Below are positions 50,838-58,615 of a stretch of 64,000 nt of DNA, one piece after another. The position numbers were made by a program, and so were the translations under genes. The notes under the pieces are model-generated. The model worked only from the letters and a program-made list of their open reading frames with translations, had not been told where the DNA came from and did not search any database. Origin of the DNA: Phytohabitans aurantiacus (GTDB lineage: Bacteria; Actinomycetota; Actinomycetes; Mycobacteriales; Micromonosporaceae); assembly GCF_027923225.1 (NCBI RefSeq), contig NZ_BSDI01000025.1:24900-88899 (forward strand), read 5' to 3'. Each line of letters opens with the position of its first letter. Positions within the stretch are counted from its first letter, which is position 1.

Positions 50838-51964
50838 TGCCGACCAGTCGTGGGTGGACGGTGCTCGCGGCCGGGCCGATCCTGCTGGCGCTCGGCCTCG
50901 TGGCCGGATACCGGGAGATCGCGCTGCTCGGCGGCGCCGCCCTGCTGTGCCTGGCGCTCGCCTTCGCCTGGGTGGGCGCCCCACCCCGGGTCACCGCCGA
51001 TCGAACGGTCACCCCGGCGCGCGCCCGCCAAGGCGAGGAGTGCCGGGCGGATGTGGACGTGTACTCGGCGTCCGGCCGGTCGCGCGGCCTCGACGTCACC
51101 GAACCGGTACGGGGGCCGCTCGGCTCGCACACCGTCTCCACGCCGGTACGGGTACGCGGCGGCATCCCCAGCCGGGTCTCGTATCCGCTGCCGACCGGCC
51201 GCCGCGGCGTGCTGACCGTGGGGCCGCTGCGCGTCGGCCGGCACGACCCGCTCGGGCTGTGCCGGGCACAGCGCCAGGTGGCGCCGGCCATCCGGGTGCT
51301 CGTGCGGCCCCGCTGGCGGTACCTCCGGGCCCTGCCGCTCGGCACCGCGCCCAGCCTCGACGGGCTGCTCGACACCGCCCTGCACGGCAGCATCGCGTTC
51401 CACGCGTTGCGCGAGTACCGGCTGGGCGACGACCTGCGCCGCGTGCACTGGCGCACCTCGGCACGGCTCGGCACGCTGATGGTGCGCGAGCACGTCGACA
51501 CCGCCCTGCCCCGGCTGGCCGTACTGGTCGACGACCGCGCCGAGGCGTACGGACCCGACGAGGACGCTCTCGAAGACGTCGTGGAGGCCGCCGCCTCGGT
51601 GGTCGCCGCCGCCGGCCGCGACGGCGTGCCGTTCGCGTTGTGCCCGGCTTCCCGCACCGCCGTGGCCACCACTGTGGACGCCGGTCTCGACCTGCTGGCC
51701 CAGGTCAGCCCGGCGGCCGGCGTCGACCTGACCCGCGTCCTGCCGGGGCTGCGGCGCGACCGGGCCGGTGACACGCTGCTCGTCCTGTCCGGCCCGGACG
51801 CGGACCTGTCGCCCGTGCTCGCGGCCCGCGCCGGGTACGCCGCACTTGTCGTGGTGCTGCTCGGCAAGCGGGCCAGCCCGCCGGCCCTGCCCCCGGGCGC
51901 GGTCGCGCTGGCGGCCGCCACCGCCGCCGAGTTCGCCGACCGGTGGAACGGAATGGTCCGATGA
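50837..51964 (+). CDS. DUF58 domain-containing membrane protein
   Basis: 375 residues. Two N-terminal transmembrane helices at about 7-45, then an extended region, and the DUF58 signature FHALREYRLGDDLRRVHWRTSARLG (about 190-215) leading into a vWA-like fold (LAVLVDDRAEAYG). It is the standard companion of MoxR and is coupled to it by a TGATG overlap; its own stop overlaps the TgpA-like start (ATGA). Probably a substrate or adaptor through which MoxR acts on an envelope complex. Confidence 0.92.
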   Translation: MPTSRGWTVLAAGPILLALGLVAGYREIALLGGAALLCLALAFAWVGAPPRVTADRTVTPARARQGEECRADVDVYSASGRSRGLDVTEPVRGPLGSHTVSTPVRVRGGIPSRVSYPLPTGRRGVLTVGPLRVGRHDPLGLCRAQRQVAPAIRVLVRPRWRYLRALPLGTAPSLDGLLDTALHGSIAFHALREYRLGDDLRRVHWRTSARLGTLMVREHVDTALPRLAVLVDDRAEAYGPDEDALEDVVEAAASVVAAAGRDGVPFALCPASRTAVATTVDAGLDLLAQVSPAAGVDLTRVLPGLRRDRAGDTLLVLSGPDADLSPVLAARAGYAALVVVLLGKRASPPALPPGAVALAAATAAEFADRWNGMVR

Positions 51965-54042
51965 GGAGGGTCGCGATGCTGGCGGCCGCCGTCGTCGCCT
52001 GCGCCGCCGCCGTCCTGCCGCTGGCCGCCACGTACGCACCCGGAACGGCCGCGCTGTTGCTGTGTGCCGCCGCGGGTGGGGGCGCGGCGGTATCGGGAGC
52101 GCTGCGGGCCGCCCGCCGCACCGCCTCCACCACGATCGTCGGTGCCCTCGCGGTCCTCGCCGGCGCGGTCGTGGCGCTCGCCGCCTGGCTGCCCCACCAG
52201 TCAGGATCGGCCCTGGACGCGCTGCGCTTCTCCGGTGCGCGCATCCTCACCACGTCGGTACCGGTGCCGGTCACCCTGGAGATGGTGGCGCTGCCGTTCT
52301 GCGGCACCTGGCTCGCCGCCGCGACCGCCGCCGCGCTCCTCTACACGCGCCGGCCGGCGCTCGCCGTGCTGCCGCCGGTCGGGCTGCTCGGCGGGGCGGT
52401 CGCCGTGGTCGGCCCGGTCGGCGAGCCCGCCTACGGGTACGCCGTCCTCCTGGTCCTCGCGCTCACCGCCATGCTGGCCCTCACCCAGCACAGTGGACGC
52501 CTGCACGCCGCCGGATTCGTCGCGCTGGCCGCCGCCGTCGCCGGGCTCGCCGGACCGGCGCTGCTGTCCACAACCGACCGCCGCCCGCCCGACCTGCGGG
52601 CGCACGTGGACCCGCCGTACCAGAACCCGGAACAGGTCAACCCCCTCAACCTGCTCGCCGGATGGGCCGCCAATCCGGACGAGACGCTGCTGGAGGTGCG
52701 CACCGACCGGCCGTCCCGGCTGCGGCTGGTGACCCTCGCCGAGTTCACCGGCGTGACCTGGCTGCCCGCGCGCACGTACCACGCCGCCGGCACCGTGCTG
52801 CCGGCCACAGTGGAGACCGCCGGACCGGCCGCGCGCCAGGAGCTGACGATCGCCGGGCTCAGCGGTGGCTGGCTGCCCGCGCCGGACGGTGCCGAGGAGG
52901 TGACCGGGGTACGGGTCGCCGTCGACGCGCCGACCGCCACGCTGGTCGCACCGGACGGGCTGCGTGCCGGGCAGCGGTACATAGTGGACGCCCGGCCGCC
53001 CGACTGGAATCCCCAACGCCTCGCCGGTGCGCGGTTGCCGACCGGCGACGAGTTCGACACCGGACGCACGCTGCCGCCCGGCGGGCCCGCCCGGCTGTAC
53101 GAGATCGCACGGCTCGCGGCCGGCACCGGCAGCCCGTACGACCAGGCCACCCGGCTCGCCGACCACCTGCGGCGCAACTACCGCTTCGACGCCAAGGCGC
53201 CCGGCGGCAACGGCTATCCAAGCCTCGACCGCTTCCTGATGCGCCCCGTCGAGCAGGGCGGCCGGCGCGGCACCTCCGAGCAGTTCGCGACCGCGTTCGC
53301 CGTACTGGCCCGGGCGCTGGGCATGCCGTCCCGGGTGGCCGTCGGCTTCACCGTCGGCGAGCCGCTCGACGGCACCGACCTGTACGTGGTGCGCGCCGGT
53401 GACGCGGTCGCCTGGCCCGAGGTGTACCTGGACGGCGCCGGCTGGGTGCCGTTCGACCCGACCCCACCGGCGTCCACAACGGACAATCTCGGACCGGCGC
53501 CGCTCGACCCGTTGCCCACGCTCCCCCAGGTCGAGCCGACCCCGTCGGGCTCGGCGGACGAGGAGGATCAACCCGCGGACGATACCGCCGCGGCCGCCCC
53601 ACCGCGCGGAGCGCCGGCGCCGCCGATCCGCTGGCCCTGGTACGCGGTCGCCGCGATGCTCGGGCTCCTCGTCGCGGTACCCTCGCTGCGACTGTGGCGC
53701 GGCCACGCCCGCCTCCGCCGCGGCGGCCCGACCGGCCGCCTGCTCGGGGCGTGGGCCGAGGTCCGCGCCGGCCTGCGCCAGGCCGGCCACCGCCCCGCTC
53801 CGGCATCCACAGTGGACGACGTGGCGCGACTGGCTGGTGCGGCAGCGCCCGGCCCCGGCGTAGGCGCGCTCGCGGCCGCCGTCAACGGCGTGGCCTTCGG
53901 CGCCGCGCTCCCACCCGGCGCCAATGTGGACCGCCTGGTGTCCGAGGCCCGCGCCCACCGCAAGGCCCTGCGCCGCCACTCAGGACGCCTGCGCCGCCTG
54001 ACCTGGTGGCTCGACCCCCGCCCGCTGTGGTGGCGCCCCTGA
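51961..54042 (+). CDS. TgpA-like membrane protein with catalytically degenerate transglutaminase domain
   Basis: 693 residues. N-terminal membrane domain of about six helices (1-185), periplasmic region with transglutaminase-like core at about 385-510, Pro-rich linker, another transmembrane helix at about 558-580 (WPWYAVAAMLGLLVAVPSL), and a C-terminal cytoplasmic DUF4129-like tail. In active homologues the core reads G-x-C-x-x-F-A and D-x-H-A-W-P-E; here these positions are GTSEQFA and DAVAWPEVY, so nucleophile Cys is Ser and catalytic His is Val, with the FDPTP Asp kept. It looks like a pseudo-enzyme with a structural role. Third gene of the moxR trio; convergent with the kinase gene, 5 nt apart. 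Confidence 0.9.
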   Translation: MRRVAMLAAAVVACAAAVLPLAATYAPGTAALLLCAAAGGGAAVSGALRAARRTASTTIVGALAVLAGAVVALAAWLPHQSGSALDALRFSGARILTTSVPVPVTLEMVALPFCGTWLAAATAAALLYTRRPALAVLPPVGLLGGAVAVVGPVGEPAYGYAVLLVLALTAMLALTQHSGRLHAAGFVALAAAVAGLAGPALLSTTDRRPPDLRAHVDPPYQNPEQVNPLNLLAGWAANPDETLLEVRTDRPSRLRLVTLAEFTGVTWLPARTYHAAGTVLPATVETAGPAARQELTIAGLSGGWLPAPDGAEEVTGVRVAVDAPTATLVAPDGLRAGQRYIVDARPPDWNPQRLAGARLPTGDEFDTGRTLPPGGPARLYEIARLAAGTGSPYDQATRLADHLRRNYRFDAKAPGGNGYPSLDRFLMRPVEQGGRRGTSEQFATAFAVLARALGMPSRVAVGFTVGEPLDGTDLYVVRAGDAVAWPEVYLDGAGWVPFDPTPPASTTDNLGPAPLDPLPTLPQVEPTPSGSADEEDQPADDTAAAAPPRGAPAPPIRWPWYAVAAMLGLLVAVPSLRLWRGHARLRRGGPTGRLLGAWAEVRAGLRQAGHRPAPASTVDDVARLAGAAAPGPGVGALAAAVNGVAFGAALPPGANVDRLVSEARAHRKALRRHSGRLRRLTWWLDPRPLWWRP

Positions 54043-54047
54043 CACAC

Positions 54048-55778
54048 CTAGCCGCAGTGCTCGAACGGGCTGTTGTAGGTGACGCCACCCGCCGAACCGC
54101 CCCACGCGACGCAGACCCCAGGGGCTTTGGCCCGCACCGGGCCGGCGTAGTAGCCGAAGGAGCCCTTGTCGGTAACCCGGGACCCGCCCTGCACCTGCAG
54201 GTACGCCGAGACGGTCGTCTTGGTGCCGACCGAGGCGGTCTTGAGCATCACCGAGCAGTTGTATCCGTTGCCGGCGTTGTAGAGCAGGTACACCTTGCCG
54301 AACGAGCCGAGGGTCGCCGAGTCGATGACCTTGTATCCGCTGCCGCAGACCTGTGCCGCCGTATACGGGTTGGGCGTCGAGCCACCGCTCGGCGAAGGCT
54401 TCGGCGTCGGTTTCGGTGTCGGTGTCGGCTTGCTGGACCTCGTCGGCGCCGGTGCGCCGGGTTTGGCCGGTGCCGCCTCGGTGCGCGACGGGCTTGGCCG
54501 TGCCTGCTGGACGGGGGGCCTGCCGGTAGCCGGCACGACCCGCTCGGCGCCACCGTTGCCAGCGACTGAGGGGGAAGCCGCCACCGGCGTAGACGCGGAC
54601 GGCTCTCCGGAAGGCCGCACGTCGGCAGGTCGCACATCCTCCGGCGCCCCCACCACGATCCGCGCCTCCTCCGGCGCGTCCGCGACCAGCCCACGGTAGG
54701 CCAGCGTCCCGATCAGAGCGGCGCTCAACCCGATGACCACCGCCGCCACCCCAACGGCCACCTTGGACACTCCACGTCGCAGATCCGGCGGGTCCGCGTC
54801 GTCCAGCGCCGACCCGCGTGGCGCCGACCCGGCGGCGGCCGAGCTGCGTACGGTCACCTCGGGCGTCGGCAAGGTGGGCACCGTGTGGCCGGTGGGCGCA
54901 CTACCATGAGCGGGCACCTGGATGACCGGCGCGGGCTCCGATGTAGACGGTGCCGCGTCCGGGACGCGACGGTCGCGCAGTGCCGTCGCGAACGCGGCCG
55001 CGTCAGGGTACCGATCACCGGGCGCCTTGGCCATCGCGCGCCGCAGCACCTCCTGCAGCCACGGCGGCACATCCTCACGCGGCACCACAGGCACCTCACG
55101 ACGCAGCGCGCTCTCGCGGTACTCGAACGGGTCCGGCGACGGCTGGTCCGGCGAAGCGAACGGCGGATGACCAGCGAGGAGTGTCCACACAGTAGACGCC
55201 AGACCGTACACATCGGACCGGCCGTCCTGCACCTCCCGCAGCAGCGCCTCGGGTGCCGCGTGGTGCGGGGTCAGCCGGTCAAGCGCCACCGTGCCACTCA
55301 ACTCGTCCGGCATGGCGGCGATGCCGAAGTCGGTCAGCAACGGGCCATCCGCCCCACGCAGGATATTGGCCGGCGTCACATCGCGGTGCAGCAGGCCGAC
55401 ACCGTGCACGGCGTCGAGCGCCTCGGCCACGACACGCCCCACCCGGATGGCCTCCTCGACGGGGATGGGGCCGGAACTGGCGAGCAGGTCGGCGTACGAG
55501 CCTTCGGGGTGGTACTCCATCACCAGGAACGGAAAGCCAAGCACCGTCCGGCCCGTGCCCAGCACCCGCACCAGATTCGGATGGCGAGGCAGGCGCCGCA
55601 CATTGGCCGCCTCCTCATCGATCGGATACTCCTCGGACAGCAGCACCTTCAACGCGACCTCAGTGCCGTCCTCGTCACGGACCGCACGATAAACAGCGGA
55701 GTCGGGCCCGCGGCGCAGCCGGCCCAGAACGCTGTATCCGGCCGCGATGGAGCGCAGCGCCTGCGGATCTGTCGTCAC
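54048..55778 (-). CDS. membrane Ser/Thr protein kinase with SapA-like extracellular domain
   Basis: 576 residues. Kinase domain at about 12-275: VALKVLLSEEYP (Lys), HRDVTPANIL catalytic loop (about 131), DFGIAAMP, and APEALL with a divergent activation segment. Linker of about 60 residues, transmembrane helix at about 336-364 (VAVGVAAVVIGLSAALIGTLA), Thr/Pro/Ser-rich stalk, then a four-Cys extracellular domain at about 473-576 (QVCGSGYKVIDSA, YNCSVMLK, GVCVAWGG, FEHCG end) that resembles spore-associated protein A. No PASTA repeats. GTG start chosen for the AGAAGGTGG site 8 nt upstream; the same context occurs in the upstream paralogue. Likely senses an envelope signal and may phosphorylate T7SS components (inference from position). 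Confidence 0.88.
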   Translation of the reverse strand: MTTDPQALRSIAAGYSVLGRLRRGPDSAVYRAVRDEDGTEVALKVLLSEEYPIDEEAANVRRLPRHPNLVRVLGTGRTVLGFPFLVMEYHPEGSYADLLASSGPIPVEEAIRVGRVVAEALDAVHGVGLLHRDVTPANILRGADGPLLTDFGIAAMPDELSGTVALDRLTPHHAAPEALLREVQDGRSDVYGLASTVWTLLAGHPPFASPDQPSPDPFEYRESALRREVPVVPREDVPPWLQEVLRRAMAKAPGDRYPDAAAFATALRDRRVPDAAPSTSEPAPVIQVPAHGSAPTGHTVPTLPTPEVTVRSSAAAGSAPRGSALDDADPPDLRRGVSKVAVGVAAVVIGLSAALIGTLAYRGLVADAPEEARIVVGAPEDVRPADVRPSGEPSASTPVAASPSVAGNGGAERVVPATGRPPVQQARPSPSRTEAAPAKPGAPAPTRSSKPTPTPKPTPKPSPSGGSTPNPYTAAQVCGSGYKVIDSATLGSFGKVYLLYNAGNGYNCSVMLKTASVGTKTTVSAYLQVQGGSRVTDKGSFGYYAGPVRAKAPGVCVAWGGSAGGVTYNSPFEHCG

Positions 55779-55800
55779 GTCTACCACCTTCTGGAGAAGG

Positions 55801-58536
55801 TCAGCTCGGCGTCGGGCTGGCAGCGAATCGCGTGGTGCACGACTCGTCCGACGTGGCGACCTCGTCGACCGAAAACGCGGCCACCAATCGGAAGCAGTAG
55901 TCCACCTCCGGGTTGACGCCGTTGACCCGCACCGACGTGGCGCCCCGGGCCGCGCTCGCCATCGTGCTCGGTGTCTTGCCCCGCGGACCACCCACCACGT
56001 ACACGATCGCGTTGCCGTCACTCACATCGCGCCACGACAGCGTGACCGCGAACCGCTCGTCGGCCAGCCGCAGGTCTTCCGGCGCGCCCGGCACGGCCTT
56101 CGCCTGCTCCGGCGCATCCTCGTTAAGCCCGCGGTAGGCGAGCGTGCCGATCAGGGCGGCGCTCAACCCGATGACCACCGCCGCCACACCAACGACCACC
56201 TTGGACACTCCGCGCCGGCGATCCGGCGGGAGCACGCCGTCCGGTTCCGGCTCGTCGTCGAACCTCAACCCACCCACGTCGCCCACGGCGTAGTCGGGGG
56301 CCGCGTCCTCCGCGGCATAGCCAGCGATCTGGTACGCCGGCAGCGCCACCGCCTCGGTCTGGTATCCCGCATAGCCTGTCGCGGCGGTCTCAGCGCGCGC
56401 GGCGACGGTCGACTCGTCACGCGGCATGGCCTCGCCCCAGCCGCCCGGCAGTGATGGCTCCGCCCGCGTCCGCTGCGATGCGGGCCCCGCACTCGCCCCG
56501 GACACCGGCACCGGCCCGGCGCTGTCCTGAGTGGACGCCCGCGCGCCCGGCAGCGGGCTCGGCGCCACGGCCGGCGCGCCCTCCACCACCGCGGCCGTCT
56601 CATCCACCACGGCCCTCTCACCCTCCGCCGCGCGCTCACCCACCGCCCGGCGCTCTGTCGCCACCGCCCGCTCAGCCGCGGCAGCCCGCTCAGCCTCCGC
56701 CCGGCGTTCGATCGCCGCCGCCCGCTCAGCCGCCACCGCGCGCTCAGCCGCCACCGCGCGCTCAGGCACCGCCGCGCGCTCAGCTGCCGCCGGGCGCTCA
56801 GCCGCCAGGGCCGGCGGGTCCGCCGCCTGGGTGCGCGCCGCCTCGGCCTGCCTCTCCGGCGCAACGAGTCCCCCGCTGGCCGCGCCACGGCGCGCCGCGT
56901 CCATGCTCATGGCCGACCCGGCACGGCCGCCTGCCGCACCCGCCGACCCGCTCCGCGCGGTGCCGCCGCGCCCAGCGGCCCCTCGCTCGATGGCCCCACC
57001 CTCCGCAGCGGTCCGGCCACCGGCCGCGGCCGGCAGCCCATCAGCGTTCGATCCGCCACCCGCGGACCCACTCTCCGTAGCCGGCCGCGTGGCAGTCGCG
57101 GATCCGGTGTTCGCCGAAGCCCGCCCACCGACCTCGGCGGCGCCGGCGGGCTCGGGTCCGTCCGGCACCGCGCTCCCGCGCCCACCGCCCGCGCCGCCCG
57201 TGCCCTTCGCCGATCCGGCATTCGCCGGCTTCGGCCCGTCCGGCGCCGCGGCGCCGCCCTCCCCCGCGCCAGCGTCGCCCGCTCGCCCGGCGGGGTCACC
57301 CACCGCACCAGTCGCGTCACCGGCCGGCCGGACCCCAGCGGTCGCGCCCGCCCTCGCCGCGGAGCCAGCGGCACGACCACCGGCCCGCGCGGCACCGTCC
57401 GCAGCGCCCGACGCGACATCCGCACCCGACGCACGCGACGCAGCGCCCGCAGCACCTGACGCACGCGACGCGACATCCGCCGCGGAACCCGCCACGGCAG
57501 GCACGGAAGGCGACGCGGCAGGCACGGAAGGCGATGGGACAGGCGCGGCGGAGCCGGCTGAGCCGGGACCAGCGGTGCTTTTCGACACGGCTGACGAGCC
57601 GCGGCCACTCACCTCGGCGGGCCCCGGCGGGACGGGCATCGTGTGGCCGGTGGGCGCGCTGCCGGGAGCCGGCACCTGGATGACCGGAGTCGCGTCCGAT
57701 GTGGACGGTTCCTCGTCCGGGGCGCGGCGATCGCGTAGTGCCGTCGCGAACGCGGCCGCGTCAGGGTACCGATCACCGGGCGCCTTGGCCATCGCCCGCC
57801 GCAGCACCTCTTGCAACCACGGCGGCACGTCTTCGCGGGGCACCGGCGGCAGCTCACGACGCAGCGCACTCTCGCGATACTCGAACGGATCCGGTGACGG
57901 CTGGTCGGGCGTGGCGAACGGCGGATGACCAGCGAGCAGTGTCCACACAGTAGACGCCAGACCATACACATCAGACCGACCGTCCTGCGCCTCCCGCAGC
58001 AACGCTTCAGGCGCCGCGTGATGCGGAGTCAGCCGGTCAAGCGCCACCGTGCCACTCAACTCGTCCGGCATCGCGGCGATACCGAAGTCGGTCAGCAACG
58101 GGCCATCCGCCCCACGCAGGATATTGGCCGGCGTCACATCGCGATGCACCAAGCCCACACTATGCACGACATCGAGCGCCTCGGCCACCGCGCGCCCCAC
58201 CCGGATGGCCTCCTCGACCGGGATCGGCCCGGAACGGGCCAGCAGGTCGGCGTACGAGCCCCCGGAGTGGTACTCCATCGCGAAGAACGGGAAGCCGTGC
58301 ACGGTGCGCCCCGAGCCGAGAACGCGCACCAGGTTCGGGTGGCGTGGCAGGCGCCGCAGGTTGGCGGCTTCCTCGTCGATCGGGTACGCCTCGGACAGCA
58401 GCACCTTCAGCACGACCTCGGTGCCGTCCTCGTCACGGACCGCGCGGTAGACCGCCGAGTCGGGACCGCGGCGCAGCCGGCCCAGAACGCGGTATCCGGC
58501 CGCGATGGCGCGCATCGACTGAGCGTCTGTCGTCAC
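55801..58536 (-). CDS. membrane Ser/Thr protein kinase with long Ala/Glu/Arg linker and extracellular FN3 domain
   Basis: 911 residues from the GTG at 58,536, chosen because AGAAGGTGG precedes it as in its paralogue; an ATG at 58,560 or GTG at 58,566 is possible. Kinase domain at 12-275, nearly identical to the downstream kinase (HRDVTPANIL, DFGIAAMP). A linker of about 480 residues of Ala/Gly/Pro/Ser, including a run of A-x-ERA-type repeats (56,600-56,812). Transmembrane helix at about 774-803. The extracellular FN3 domain (about 812-907; LRLADERFAVTLSWRDVSD, VDYCFRLVAAFS) has Cys residues in YCF and ESCTTRF that could form a disulfide. Its stop is 22 nt before the second kinase start, so the two are an operon. 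Confidence 0.87.
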   Translation of the reverse strand: MTTDAQSMRAIAAGYRVLGRLRRGPDSAVYRAVRDEDGTEVVLKVLLSEAYPIDEEAANLRRLPRHPNLVRVLGSGRTVHGFPFFAMEYHSGGSYADLLARSGPIPVEEAIRVGRAVAEALDVVHSVGLVHRDVTPANILRGADGPLLTDFGIAAMPDELSGTVALDRLTPHHAAPEALLREAQDGRSDVYGLASTVWTLLAGHPPFATPDQPSPDPFEYRESALRRELPPVPREDVPPWLQEVLRRAMAKAPGDRYPDAAAFATALRDRRAPDEEPSTSDATPVIQVPAPGSAPTGHTMPVPPGPAEVSGRGSSAVSKSTAGPGSAGSAAPVPSPSVPAASPSVPAVAGSAADVASRASGAAGAASRASGADVASGAADGAARAGGRAAGSAARAGATAGVRPAGDATGAVGDPAGRAGDAGAGEGGAAAPDGPKPANAGSAKGTGGAGGGRGSAVPDGPEPAGAAEVGGRASANTGSATATRPATESGSAGGGSNADGLPAAAGGRTAAEGGAIERGAAGRGGTARSGSAGAAGGRAGSAMSMDAARRGAASGGLVAPERQAEAARTQAADPPALAAERPAAAERAAVPERAVAAERAVAAERAAAIERRAEAERAAAAERAVATERRAVGERAAEGERAVVDETAAVVEGAPAVAPSPLPGARASTQDSAGPVPVSGASAGPASQRTRAEPSLPGGWGEAMPRDESTVAARAETAATGYAGYQTEAVALPAYQIAGYAAEDAAPDYAVGDVGGLRFDDEPEPDGVLPPDRRRGVSKVVVGVAAVVIGLSAALIGTLAYRGLNEDAPEQAKAVPGAPEDLRLADERFAVTLSWRDVSDGNAIVYVVGGPRGKTPSTMASAARGATSVRVNGVNPEVDYCFRLVAAFSVDEVATSDESCTTRFAASPTPS
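56600..56812 (-). repeat. degenerate 18-nt tandem repeat in kinase linker
   Basis: Recurrent 18-nt units (gcgctcagccgccaccgc and variants) encode ERAVAA / ERAAAI / ERRAEA hexapeptides in the cytoplasmic linker of the upstream kinase. They predict a long charged helix. The paralogue next door lacks this insert. Confidence 0.65.
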
Positions 58537-58584
58537 GTCAACCACCTTCTGCTGAGGCATCGTCACGACAGTCTCGCGAAGACA

Positions 58585-58601
58585 GCCTTGTCCAGCAAGG
58601 C
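58585..58601. terminator. short GC hairpin between SARP regulator and kinase operon
   Basis: gccttg-tccag-caaggc, a perfect 6-bp stem with 5-nt loop, 15 nt after the end of the regulator gene and 49 nt before the kinase start. It could attenuate read-through from the regulator; the stem is short, so confidence is low. Confidence 0.35.
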
Positions 58602-58615
58602 GAACACGCCTCAGG

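Larger units (their letters stand above)
54930..58550 (-). repeat. kinase gene duplication (3' half-copies at 54,930-55,790 and 57,690-58,550)
   Basis: The kinase-coding parts of the two genes are near-identical at DNA level for long stretches, for example around 55,341-55,390 and 58,103-58,152, with a spacing near 2,760 nt. Similarity resumes at the membrane helix (54,690-54,770 and 56,130-56,215) but not in the linkers or ectodomains. This is recent tandem duplication or ongoing gene conversion limited to kinase and anchor. Confidence 0.75.
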
